A stretch of 24,620 nt of DNA, from assembly GCA_047971685.1 (NCBI GenBank), contig JBKDZW010000047.1, forward strand, positions 1 to 24,620, in the 5' to 3' direction. Position 1 is the first letter of the stretch. Each line of letters begins with the position of its first letter. Positions 15,506 through 22,698 of this stretch are shown piece after piece. Source of the DNA: JAJXWB01 sp047971685 (GTDB lineage: Bacteria; Pseudomonadota; Alphaproteobacteria; Rhizobiales; Beijerinckiaceae). Below the pieces are notes generated by a model. That model ran no database searches, was not told where the DNA came from, and saw nothing but the letters and a program-made list of their open reading frames with translations. Made by a program: the position numbers and the translations under genes.

Positions 15506-16480
15506 ATGACCACCGCACCCGCAGCCGAAGCCAAAACCGCGCTGAAAATCGTGCTGTGCGCTCCACGCGGCTTCTGCGCTGGCGTCGTGCGCGCCATCGA
15601 GGCTGTCGAGCGCGCAATCTACCGTTATGGCCCCCCGGTCTATGTGCGCCACGAGATCGTCCACAATCGCTATGTCGTGGAGAGCCTCAAGGCCAAGGGC
15701 GCGATTTTCGTGGAGGAACTGGCCGAAATTCCCGATACGGACGCGCCGGTCATCTTTTCCGCCCACGGCGTGCCGCGTTCCGTGCCGGCGGAGGCCGCCG
15801 CGCGCAATTTCTTCGCCATCGACGCCACCTGTCCGCTGGTGACCAAGGTTCACCGCGAGGCGGAGATTCACCACAAGCGCGGCCGCAAGGTGCTGCTTAT
15901 CGGCCATGCCGGCCACCCGGAAGTCGTCGGCACCATGGGGCAATTGCCCGAAGGCGCGGTCCGGCTCGTGCAATCCGTGGACGAAATCGCCACGCTCGAA
16001 ATCCCGGACGTCAAAAATCTCGCCTATGTCACGCAGACCACGCTCTCGCTGGACGACACTTCCGAAATCATCGCCGCGCTGAAGAAGCGCTTTCCCCATA
16101 TCATCTCGCCGCACAAGCAGGACATCTGCTACGCCACCACCAACCGGCAGGAGGCGATCAAGGAGATCAGCCCGACCGTCGATGCGGTCATCGTCGTCGG
16201 TTCGCCCAATTCCTCGAATTCGCAGCGCCTGCGCGAAGTGGCGGAGCGCTCGGGCTGCGCCAGGGCGCGGCTCGTCGACGGCGCGCGCGATCTCGACTGG
16301 TCGCTTTATGAAGACGTGCGTTCGATCGCGATCACCGCAGGCGCGTCTGCGCCGGAGGTTCTCGTCAACGAAGTGATCGACGCATTCGCCGCGCGTTTCG
16401 ACGTCACGATCACGACGGTGACCGTCAGCAGCGAAAACACGTTTTTCCCGTTGCCGCGCGAATTGCGCGATCGCGGCTGA
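15506..16480 (+). CDS. ispH: 4-hydroxy-3-methylbut-2-enyl diphosphate reductase
   Basis: IspH (LytB) is the last enzyme of the MEP isoprenoid pathway; its Fe-S cluster reduces HMBPP to IPP and DMAPP. The 324-residue product has the three cluster cysteines C24 (PRGFCAGVVRAI), C109 (IDATCPLVTK) and C208 (DICYATTNRQ). It also has the substrate histidines in RHEIVHN and SAHGVP and the catalytic Glu in GHPEVVGTMGQ. The start at ATG 15506 gives a normal family length. The frame stays open further upstream, but that part is a Lys/Arg-rich translation of the hairpin repeats and is not expected to be made. Confidence 0.97.
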   Translation: MTTAPAAEAKTALKIVLCAPRGFCAGVVRAIEAVERAIYRYGPPVYVRHEIVHNRYVVESLKAKGAIFVEELAEIPDTDAPVIFSAHGVPRSVPAEAAARNFFAIDATCPLVTKVHREAEIHHKRGRKVLLIGHAGHPEVVGTMGQLPEGAVRLVQSVDEIATLEIPDVKNLAYVTQTTLSLDDTSEIIAALKKRFPHIISPHKQDICYATTNRQEAIKEISPTVDAVIVVGSPNSSNSQRLREVAERSGCARARLVDGARDLDWSLYEDVRSIAITAGASAPEVLVNEVIDAFAARFDVTITTVTVSSENTFFPLPRELRDRG

Positions 16481-16527
16481 GTTTTCATTAAGCGCGAAGC
16501 GCCAGCAAATCACGGAGACTGTAGCCC

Positions 16528-17100
16528 ATGAGCAAAGCCAGGCCCATCAGCCGTTTCCCGGTCCCCGAATTGTCGGCCATGCCCGAAGACATTCGCACGC
16601 GCATTCTGGCTGTGCAGGAAAAGTCGGGTTTCATCCCGAACGTTTTTCTCGCGCTGGCCCATCGTCCCGACGAGTTTCGCGCCTTCTTCGCCTATCACGA
16701 TGCGCTGATGGAAAAGCCGGGCAATCTGACGAAGGCCGAGCGCGAAATGATTGTGGTGGCGACAAGCAGCCTCAACCAGTGCCAATATTGCGTGGTCGCG
16801 CATGGCGCGATCCTGCGCATCCGCGCCAAGAATCCCCTCATCGCCGATCAGGTCGCCAGCAATTATCGCAAGGCCGATATCACGGATCGCCAGAAGGCGA
16901 TGATCGACTTCGCGGTCAAGGTGTCGAGCGAGGCCAACAAGGTCGGCGACGCCGATCTCGCCGCGCTCGCCGCGCACGGCTTCACGGAAGAAGACGCCTG
17001 GGACATTGCCGCGATCACGGCCTTTTTCGGCCTGTCGAACCGCATGGCCAATGTTACGAGCATGAGGCCCAACGACGAGTTCTATACGATGGGTCGATGA
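16528..17100 (+). CDS. Peroxidase-related protein, AhpD/carboxymuconolactone decarboxylase family
   Basis: The 190-residue all-helical protein has the redox motif of AhpD-like enzymes, Cys85-x-x-Cys88 followed by His92 (NQCQYCVVAHG), preceded by LTKAEREMIVVATSSLN. Members of this branch are annotated as uncharacterised peroxidase-related enzymes; AhpD itself reduces alkylhydroperoxidase. An antioxidant role is inferred from the motif. The conserved C-terminal half (FFGLSNRMAN) is intact. It lies 47 nt downstream of ispH, on the same strand, and may be co-transcribed. It converges with the EamA gene 14 bp away, and no terminator hairpin is visible between them. Confidence 0.9.
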   Translation: MSKARPISRFPVPELSAMPEDIRTRILAVQEKSGFIPNVFLALAHRPDEFRAFFAYHDALMEKPGNLTKAEREMIVVATSSLNQCQYCVVAHGAILRIRAKNPLIADQVASNYRKADITDRQKAMIDFAVKVSSEANKVGDADLAALAAHGFTEEDAWDIAAITAFFGLSNRMANVTSMRPNDEFYTMGR

Positions 17101-17114
17101 AAAATGGCAGGCGC

Positions 17115-18065
17115 TCACCCCCACAGCAGCAGCACGACGCCCGCCAGAATCATCGCCATGCCCAGAAACTCGCGAAAACTCGTCTGCTGTTGAAAGACTT
17201 TCTTCGTCACGACCTGCGCGAAAACGACTTCGATCAGCGCAAGCGTCCTCACGCGGGCGGCCGTGTCTATGGCGAAGGCGAGAAACCAGAATTGCGAGGC
17301 GAGCGCGCCCATGAAGCCCGCGAGCATCGAGGGCCGCCAGGCGCGAAAAATGGCCGATAACAGGCCTCGATCGAAAATCGCGAGCCCCAGAACGATCAGC
17401 GCGCTCTGAATGGCCAGCGCCAGCGCCAGAACGGTCGAGGCGCCGAGCACGAAATTCGGCGCGCCCAGTTCAAGGATGCCGGCGCGATAACCGATGGCCG
17501 AGAAGGCGAACATGGCTGCCGAAACCAGGCCATAGGCTGCGGGCTTCCAGCCGGCCGGAAGCACGCCGGTCGAAGACGCATCGAGCGGGGATGCGCCGGC
17601 TGGGGACGTATCGCCGGCTTTCCTTGGCCAGGACATCAGCATGACGCCCGACGTCGCCGTCAATATTGCAGCGGCCGTTGTCGCGCTCACGTGATCGCCG
17701 AGAAAGACGAGGCCGAACAGGGCGACCTGCACCGGCTCCGTCTTGGTGTAGGCGATGGCGACGACGAACGATTTTTCGCGCATGGCCGCCAGCATCAGCC
17801 CGGTCGCCACGATCTGGCTCACCCCGCCAAGGCCCGTCCACAACAGCGAGGCGGCGCCGGGCGCAGGCGCGAGCGTCCCGCTTGCCGCGGAGACGGCGGC
17901 CAGAAACAGAAGTGCGAACGGCAGGCCGAAAAGAAAGCGCACGAAAGTCGCGCCCGCCGTCCCGAGCGTGACGATAAGGTCGCGTTGCATGGCGTTGCGC
18001 GCGGTCTGCGCGGCCGAAGCGGCGATCGTGAAGACGACCCAGAGCCAGGGGAAAATGACGGTCAT
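17115..18065 (-). CDS. EamA/DMT-family membrane transporter
   Basis: The 316-residue protein has about ten hydrophobic helices in two five-helix halves, the EamA (drug/metabolite transporter) duplication. The halves join through a polar linker (about residues 150-172) rich in Ser, Pro, Gly and Asp. Typical elements are FVVAIAYTKTEPVQVALFG near the fourth helix of the first half and FLGMAMILAGVVLLLWG at the C-terminus. The cargo cannot be predicted. It is divergent from thrB, with 95 bp between the two starts. Confidence 0.9.
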   Translation of the reverse strand: MTVIFPWLWVVFTIAASAAQTARNAMQRDLIVTLGTAGATFVRFLFGLPFALLFLAAVSAASGTLAPAPGAASLLWTGLGGVSQIVATGLMLAAMREKSFVVAIAYTKTEPVQVALFGLVFLGDHVSATTAAAILTATSGVMLMSWPRKAGDTSPAGASPLDASSTGVLPAGWKPAAYGLVSAAMFAFSAIGYRAGILELGAPNFVLGASTVLALALAIQSALIVLGLAIFDRGLLSAIFRAWRPSMLAGFMGALASQFWFLAFAIDTAARVRTLALIEVVFAQVVTKKVFQQQTSFREFLGMAMILAGVVLLLWG

Positions 18066-18160
18066 GAAAAGCGGAACGGCGTTTGACGGGGCGGACGCTC
18101 CTCGCTAACACGGGCCGGCGCCCCCTGTCAGGCGCGAATTTGTGCGCAAGAATCCGCCTG

Positions 18161-19126
18161 ATGGCCGTTTACACCGACGTAACAGACGAAGACCTTGCGG
18201 TCTTTCTGGCCGATTACGATCTCGGCGCCATGCTCTCGCTCAAGGGCATCGCGGAGGGCGTGGAAAACTCCAATTATCTGCTCCATACGCAGACCGGCTA
18301 TTACATTCTCACGCTCTACGAAAAGCGCGTCGACCAAAACGACCTGCCTTTTTTCATCGGCCTGATGGAGCATCTGGCGGGACGCGGCCTCAATTGCCCG
18401 CTGCCCGTCAAGAACAGGGCGGGGTCCGCGCTTGGCCGGATCGCGGACCGTCCTGCGGCCATCGTTTCGTTTCTCGACGGTCTGTGGCCGCGCCGCCAGA
18501 ACGCAAAACAATGCGCGGCGCTGGGCGAGGCCTGCGCTCTCCTGCATATCGACGGCGAGGGCTTTGCGCTCAAACGTCCCAATGCGCTCTCGATCGACGC
18601 CTGGCGCCCGCTTTACGAATGCGCTGCGTCGCGCGCCGACAGCGTGCAGCCGGGCATGGCGCGTTTCATAGAGAGCGAGCTTGCCTGGCTCGAGGCCAAT
18701 TGGCCGTCCGGCCTGCCGCAAGGCGTCATCCACGCCGATCTCTTTCCCGACAATGTTTTCTTTCTCGGCGAGAAATTGTCGGGCCTCATCGACTTCTATT
18801 TCGCCTGCAACGATGCGCTGGCCTACGATCTGGCCATCTGCGTCAACGCCTGGTGCTTCGAGCCCGAGGCCTCCTTCAACATCACCAAGGGGCAGGCGAT
18901 GATCGAGAACTACCGTCGCCGCCGTCCGTTGCGCGCCGAGGAGATCGAAGCCTTTCCCGCGCTCGCGCGCGGCGCGGCCATGCGCTTTCTGCTGACGCGC
19001 CTCGTCGACTGGCTGAACGTGCCGCCCGGCGCGCTCGTGCGCCCCAAAGACCCGCTCGAATATTTCCGCAAGCTGCGTTTTCATGCGCAAGCCGGATCCA
19101 TTCGCGATTACGGCGGACAGGCGTGA
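18161..19126 (+). CDS. thrB: Homoserine kinase
   Basis: ThrB phosphorylates homoserine with ATP to give the substrate of threonine synthase, itself encoded at 5280-6689. The 321-residue product belongs to the APH/choline-kinase-fold type II homoserine kinases of proteobacteria, not the GHMP kinases. It has the catalytic loop H191-x-D193 with N198 in VIHADLFPDNVFF, the metal-binding D211 in LSGLIDFYFACND, and the N-terminal segment GIAEGVENSNYLLHT. The start at ATG 18161 matches the family N-terminus MAVYTDVTDEDLAVFL. The stop overlaps the rnhA GTG (GTGA), a thrB-rnhA coupling that is common in this order. Confidence 0.97.
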   Translation: MAVYTDVTDEDLAVFLADYDLGAMLSLKGIAEGVENSNYLLHTQTGYYILTLYEKRVDQNDLPFFIGLMEHLAGRGLNCPLPVKNRAGSALGRIADRPAAIVSFLDGLWPRRQNAKQCAALGEACALLHIDGEGFALKRPNALSIDAWRPLYECAASRADSVQPGMARFIESELAWLEANWPSGLPQGVIHADLFPDNVFFLGEKLSGLIDFYFACNDALAYDLAICVNAWCFEPEASFNITKGQAMIENYRRRRPLRAEEIEAFPALARGAAMRFLLTRLVDWLNVPPGALVRPKDPLEYFRKLRFHAQAGSIRDYGGQA

Positions 19127-19599
19127 CGGCGCCTGCCCCCAAGCGGGCGCCTGCCCCCAAGCGTGTCGGGATCTGGACGGACGGCGCCTGTTCCGGCAAT
19201 CCCGGACCCGGCGGCTGGGGCGCCGTCCTGACCTTCAACGGCGTCGAAAAAGAACTCTCCGGCGGCGAGGCGCTGACGACCAACAATCGCATGGAGCTGA
19301 CGGCGGCCATCATGGCGCTCGAAGCCCTCACGCGCCCCTGCGCGATCGACCTGCACACGGATTCCATCTATGTGCGCGATGGCGTGACAGGCTGGATTCA
19401 CAACTGGAAAAAACGCGGCTGGAAAACCGCCGACAAGAAGCCGGTCAAGAACGTGGAGCTCTGGCGGCGTCTCGACGATGCGGCCGAACGCCATGACGTG
19501 AACTGGAAATGGGTGAAAGGCCACGCCGGCGACGAAATGAACGAGCGCGCCGACGCCCTCGCGCGGGCGGGCATGGCGCCGTTCAAGACGCAGCGATAG
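19123..19599 (+). CDS. rnhA: Ribonuclease HI
   Basis: RNase HI cuts the RNA strand of RNA-DNA hybrids. The 158-residue product has all four catalytic acids: D20 (WTDGACSGNPGPGGWG), E58 (NNRMELTAAI), D80 (LHTDSIYVRDG) and D144 (HAGDEMNERADALA), with H134 in WVKGHAG. The basic handle region (NWKKRGWKTADKKPVKN) is present. The start is GTG 19123, the only usable start before the first strand, and it overlaps the thrB stop. The N-terminus reads TAPAPKRAPAPKR because of a perfect 18-bp tandem duplication; it precedes the fold and should not affect catalysis. Confidence 0.96.
   Translation: MTAPAPKRAPAPKRVGIWTDGACSGNPGPGGWGAVLTFNGVEKELSGGEALTTNNRMELTAAIMALEALTRPCAIDLHTDSIYVRDGVTGWIHNWKKRGWKTADKKPVKNVELWRRLDDAAERHDVNWKWVKGHAGDEMNERADALARAGMAPFKTQR
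19128..19163 (+). repeat. Perfect 18-bp tandem duplication at the 5' end of rnhA
   Basis: The unit GGCGCCTGCCCCCAAGCG occurs at 19128-19145 and 19146-19163 and encodes APAPKR twice, starting two codons after the GTG start. Confidence 0.95.
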
Positions 19600-19650
19600 G
19601 GTTTCGCGGAAAGCGCATCGACAGAATTCTGTGTGGCGGCGTTCTGCGCG

Positions 19651-19676
19651 GCGGCTGGAAATAAATTTCCAGCCGC
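19651..19676. terminator. Bidirectional terminator between rnhA and peroxiredoxin genes
   Basis: A perfect 12-bp inverted repeat, GCGGCTGGAAAT (19651-19662) and ATTTCCAGCCGC (19665-19676), lies between two convergent genes. The A/T tracts at the top of the stem give little U-tail, so it could act as a terminator for both strands or as an mRNA 3'-end stabiliser. Confidence 0.6.
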
Positions 19677-19745
19677 ATCGCAAAGCCGACAACCCGAAAG
19701 CTCATGAACCTCTCTGAACCTCTTGGCGTCAAGGACGCCGGAGCC

Positions 19746-20228
19746 TCAGAGCTGTTCCAGCATCGTCTTGGCGCCTGACTTTTCCGCGCCGGGGCCGTCC
19801 TCGATGTTGAGCGAGCGCACCACGCCGTCTTCCACGATCATCGAGAAGCGCTTGTTGCGCATGCCCATGCCGCGCTCGGTCAGGTCCAGGTCGAGGCCGG
19901 TCGCCTTGGCGAAGGCGGCGCTGCCGTCCGCCAGAAAGGTGATCTTGCCCTCGGCCTTGGTGTCCTTGGCCCAGGCGCCCATCACGAAGGCGTCGTTGGT
20001 GGCCACGACGGCGATGTCGTCGACGCCCTTGGCCTTGATCGCCTTTTCGTTCTCGATGAAGCCCGGCAGATGGTTCTTGTGGCATGTCGGCGTAAACGCG
20101 CCGGGTACGCCGAACAGTACGACCTTGCGGCCCTTGAACAGATCGTCCGTCGTCTTGGGCGCGGGACCGTCGGCCGTCATGACCGTGAACGTGGCTTTGG
20201 GCAGGCGGTCGCCAACCTTGATCGTCAT
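19746..20228 (-). CDS. Peroxiredoxin, Prx5 (redoxin) family
   Basis: The 160-residue protein is an atypical/1-Cys-like peroxiredoxin of the Prx5 group, which reduces hydroperoxides with thiol donors such as glutathione or glutaredoxin. The peroxidatic Cys49 sits in the signature VPGAFTPTCHKNHLPGF, and the conserved Arg is in ERGMGMRNKRFSMI. I see no other cysteine, so no intramolecular resolving residue. The start is supported by AGGAG 6 nt upstream (20235-20239, minus strand). It lies 49 bp downstream of the DsbD-alpha-like gene on the same strand and is probably co-transcribed. Confidence 0.94.
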   Translation of the reverse strand: MTIKVGDRLPKATFTVMTADGPAPKTTDDLFKGRKVVLFGVPGAFTPTCHKNHLPGFIENEKAIKAKGVDDIAVVATNDAFVMGAWAKDTKAEGKITFLADGSAAFAKATGLDLDLTERGMGMRNKRFSMIVEDGVVRSLNIEDGPGAEKSGAKTMLEQL

Positions 20229-20277
20229 ATTTTACTCCTGATCGATTTCGCGCGGACCAACGGCCGCTTGGGTCAAA

Positions 20278-21090
20278 TTAGGGCGCTGCGGGGCCGCCGT
20301 CGAGCCTGGCGGAAAATTCCACCGCGCCGTCCTTCGTCGTCATGGTCAAAAGGATCGGCGCCTTGGGCGCCGGCGCGTCCACCAATACCAGACGAAAGGC
20401 GCCGTTCGCCTCGCGCTTGGTTTCGGCGAAATAGCCTTCTGTCGTCTCGGCGAAGAGATCGAGGACGCCCGCCGCTTTCGGCGTCACGGTCCAGGTCGGC
20501 CTTTTCGCGCCGGCGACAGGCGTGATCTTGACCGCTGTCTCCGCCGCCACCGCCTTGGGCAGCGCAGCGCGCGCTGCGGCCACCAGCGCAGGGTCGCCCG
20601 CCGGCCCGCCCTTTGGGGAAAATTCCAGAACCGCCTCGGCATGCATGGGCACGCAGATTTTTTCGCAGGCCGCATAATCCATTTTCAGCGCGGCTTTCAG
20701 GGGAAGGGCGGCGTCCCTGGGCCGCAGCGTGACCGGAAAAATGACGCGGTCGTGATAGCCGAACACGTCGAGGCCCGCTTCCACGATGCGTTTGGGGGCG
20801 GGCAGGGCGACCGTGGAGCCTTCCAGATTGGCCGAGGCGGAAAAATCGAAAACCGGCGGCGAACCTGCTTCTCCCGGATTGCGCCAATAGGTCGTGGTGT
20901 TGGGATCGAGGTCGATGACGATGGCCGCCTGATAGACGCCTTCCGCCATGGGGCCGCCGGAAACGAAGCTGACGCGCGCCTTGTCGACGCCCGCGCCGGC
21001 ATGCGCGATTGTTGCGGCAATTGTTTGATAAAAAACGAAAAAACCAGCCAGGGCAAGAAGGCGGCGGCGCGAGGCGCGGAACATGTTCAT
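20278..21090 (-). CDS. Periplasmic DsbD alpha-domain-like protein
   Basis: The roughly 270-residue protein has a signal peptide (basic MFRASRRRLL, then LAGFFVFYQTIAATIAHAG) and a mature part that resembles the N-terminal alpha domain of the thiol-disulfide transporter DsbD: TTYWRNPGEAGSPPVFDFS, VFGYHDRVIFPVTL, and a cysteine pair CEKIC in the AACEKICVPMHAEA motif. The membrane domain and thioredoxin-like gamma domain of DsbD are absent, and no neighbouring gene supplies them. It may accept or pass electrons in periplasmic thiol redox reactions. The start is uncertain among three close ATGs (21084, 21090, 21108); 21090 puts a purine run just upstream. Confidence 0.8.
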   Translation of the reverse strand: MNMFRASRRRLLALAGFFVFYQTIAATIAHAGAGVDKARVSFVSGGPMAEGVYQAAIVIDLDPNTTTYWRNPGEAGSPPVFDFSASANLEGSTVALPAPKRIVEAGLDVFGYHDRVIFPVTLRPRDAALPLKAALKMDYAACEKICVPMHAEAVLEFSPKGGPAGDPALVAAARAALPKAVAAETAVKITPVAGAKRPTWTVTPKAAGVLDLFAETTEGYFAETKREANGAFRLVLVDAPAPKAPILLTMTTKDGAVEFSARLDGGPAAP

Positions 21091-21150
21091 GCCCCCCTGT
21101 AACGGCATAAGGCCGGCGGCGCCAGTGAACTTCCCGTGAGCGAAGATTGT

Positions 21151-21241
21151 GCGTCTTGGCAGCGCGTCTTGGCAGCGCGTCTTGGTTACATGTCTTGGTT
21201 ACATGTCCTGGTCACATGTCTTGGCTGCATGCCTTGGCGCC
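21151..21241 (+). repeat. Seven 13-bp tandem repeats upstream of yqgE
   Basis: Seven head-to-tail 13-bp units with consensus RYGTCTTGGYWRC start at 21151, 21164, 21177, 21190, 21203, 21216 and 21229. Units 1 and 2 are identical; later ones drift at the last four bases and the first two. The array ends 27 bp before ATG 21269, in the shared upstream region of two divergent genes. As 13 is not a multiple of 3, the array is not coding in any steady frame. Confidence 0.92.
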
Positions 21242-21268
21242 GCAGGGGGCTGCGACTATTTTGTGACA

Positions 21269-21883
21269 ATGGCGAAAGTAAATCGGAAGCCGAAATCCGG
21301 CAAATCAAGCTATCTCGACGGGCAATGGCTCGTCGCCATGCCCTCCATCTCCGACGAGCGCTTCGCCCGCTCGGTCATCTATATGTGCGCCCATTCCGAG
21401 GAAGGGGCGATGGGCATTGTCATCAACAAAAGGTCGACCTCGGTCACCTTTCCCGACCTGCTGGTGCAATTGCAGGTCATCGACAAGAAGGCCGCGATCC
21501 GTTTGCCGCCGGAAGTGGAAGGCGTGCAGGTGCTGCGCGGCGGCCCCATGGAGGCTGCGCGTGGCTTTGTGCTGCACAGCGATGATTTTTCATCCGGCGA
21601 GACGACCGTGCCGATCGACAATGGCGTCTGCCTGACCGCGACCCTCGATATCCTGCGCGCCATCGCCGAAGGCGAGGGGCCGAACAGGGCGGCGCTTGCG
21701 CTCGGCTACGCCAGTTGGGCGCCCGGCCAGCTCGAAAACGAGCTTTTGCACAATGGCTGGCTGACCGGCCCCGCCGACCCCGCGCTCATCTTCGACGCCG
21801 CGCACGACGACAAATACGATCGCGCGCTGCGCGCCATGGGCGTGGACCCCGTCTTTCTCTCGGACGAGGCGGGCCACGCATAG
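21269..21883 (+). CDS. yqgE: YqgE/AlgH family protein (UPF0301)
   Basis: The 204-residue cytoplasmic protein matches the YqgE/AlgH family: YLDGQWLVAMPSISDERFAR at the start of the fold, SVIYMCAHSEEGAMGIVINK, VLRGGPMEAARGFVLHS and LGYASWAPGQLENELLHNGW. AlgH has been linked to alginate regulation in Pseudomonas, but the molecular role of the family is not established. The start at ATG 21269 gives the normal N-terminus and length; the frame is open upstream only across the 13-bp repeats. It converges with the BTLCP gene 13 bp away. Confidence 0.93.
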   Translation: MAKVNRKPKSGKSSYLDGQWLVAMPSISDERFARSVIYMCAHSEEGAMGIVINKRSTSVTFPDLLVQLQVIDKKAAIRLPPEVEGVQVLRGGPMEAARGFVLHSDDFSSGETTVPIDNGVCLTATLDILRAIAEGEGPNRAALALGYASWAPGQLENELLHNGWLTGPADPALIFDAAHDDKYDRALRAMGVDPVFLSDEAGHA

Positions 21884-21896
21884 GAGATGCGTGTTC

Positions 21897-22619
21897 TCAG
21901 CGCGAAACGTAAGCCGGCGCCGTCTCCGGCTTTTCGAGCGCGACCCATGTGTTGGGGTCGTGTTGGCTCTGGCGCTTGACGAACCTGTAGCCGGTCCGTT
22001 TCCAGCCTTTCACGTCGTCGGCGAGATTGTCGAGCGTATAATCGCCGTGGTCGGTCTTGAGCGTCAGCACCGCATGGCCTTCGCCGTCGCGCGCCTTGAC
22101 CACCGTCACCAGAAGCGCCTGCGCGGGAAAACCGGCCTCCATCAGCATCCGCCGCTTGAGCAGGACGTAATCCTCGCAATCGCCCTTGCCGTCGGAGGGG
22201 TAGTCCCATTGGTCGATGAGGCCCCAATGCTTCGTATCGGTGACGGATGCGATGTTGTCGTTGACCCAGCGGTTGATCCGCACGATCTCCCTCATCGCCT
22301 GAGGCGTCAGCGCGATATCGCGCGGTTCGGAAATTGGCGTGTCGCATTCGCCGGCGTAACGCTGGCAGAACTCGACCCAGCCATAGGGCACGCTCGTCGG
22401 CGCGCCGATTTTCGCGCTGCCGACATGAACGATCCGGTCATGGACCATCCGACCGGAGGCGATCCGGTCATGGACCATCCGACCGGAGGCGATCCGGTCA
22501 TGGACCATCCGACCGGAGGCGATCCGGTCATGGGCAATCCAGTCGGCGATCTCGTCGCCCGAGGCGATGGATGCGGAAAACAGCAGGGTCATCAACGCGA
22601 CCCCAAGACAACGCAACAT
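21897..22619 (-). CDS. Secreted transglutaminase-like cysteine proteinase (BTLCP)
   Basis: The 240-residue protein belongs to the bacterial transglutaminase-like cysteine proteinases. The catalytic triad is visible: Cys148 in DGKGDCEDYVLLKR, His182 in GEGHAVLTL and Asp197 in DYTLDNLADD. A signal peptide covers about residues 1-20. Related LapG proteins cleave a surface adhesin under c-di-GMP control, but the calcium-binding and LapD-partner context is not shown here, so that role is only a possibility. Unusually, residues 29-63 hold three perfect copies of a ten-residue unit (RIASGRMVHD) between the signal peptide and the catalytic domain. The start at 22619 gives the signal peptide; frame continues upstream without one. 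Confidence 0.9.
   Translation of the reverse strand: MLRCLGVALMTLLFSASIASGDEIADWIAHDRIASGRMVHDRIASGRMVHDRIASGRMVHDRIVHVGSAKIGAPTSVPYGWVEFCQRYAGECDTPISEPRDIALTPQAMREIVRINRWVNDNIASVTDTKHWGLIDQWDYPSDGKGDCEDYVLLKRRMLMEAGFPAQALLVTVVKARDGEGHAVLTLKTDHGDYTLDNLADDVKGWKRTGYRFVKRQSQHDPNTWVALEKPETAPAYVSR
22431..22550 (-). repeat. Three perfect 30-bp tandem repeats plus one degenerate unit in the BTLCP gene
   Basis: Identical 30-bp units lie at 22431-22460, 22461-22490 and 22491-22520. A fourth (22521-22550) matches only in its first 13 bases and part of the rest. The units are contiguous without spacers and keep the reading frame. Confidence 0.95.
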
Positions 22620-22625
22620 ACCCAA

Positions 22626-22645
22626 CCCCTGCGCCGCAGCAGGGG
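22626..22645 (-). promoter_or_regulatory. Hairpin over the ribosome binding region of the BTLCP gene
   Basis: Inverted repeat CCCCTGC (22626-22632) / GCAGGGG (22639-22645) lies 6 nt upstream of the minus-strand ATG. In the mRNA the 3' arm GCAGGGG is the best purine-rich ribosome binding candidate, so the stem would hide it. Confidence 0.45.
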
Positions 22646-22683
22646 TCAACGTTTCATATCGATGGTCTGCGAACAAGCGGGCG

Positions 22684-22698
22684 TTAACGAAATTTTAA
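22684..22698. promoter_or_regulatory. Candidate CtrA box (TTAA-N7-TTAA)
   Basis: TTAA (22684-22687), a 7-nt spacer and TTAA (22695-22698) fit the alphaproteobacterial CtrA consensus. A third TTAA follows at 22705-22708. The site is 65 bp upstream of the BTLCP start, in the expected promoter zone for a minus-strand gene, and lies in an AT-rich island in an otherwise GC-rich window. Confidence 0.4.

Noticed and set aside
13601..16513. A very long open frame on the minus strand across ispH and gshA
   Set aside because: It is out of frame with gshA and antisense to ispH; its translation is Arg/Gly-rich with no motif, as expected from high GC content. The true genes in the same bases have complete active sites.
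21151..21241. Array of phage or plasmid-type iterons
   Set aside because: There is no replication gene, AT-rich unwinding region or DnaA box nearby, so an origin cannot be supported.
22431..22550. CRISPR array
   Set aside because: The 30-bp repeats are directly adjacent without spacers and lie in frame inside a coding sequence.
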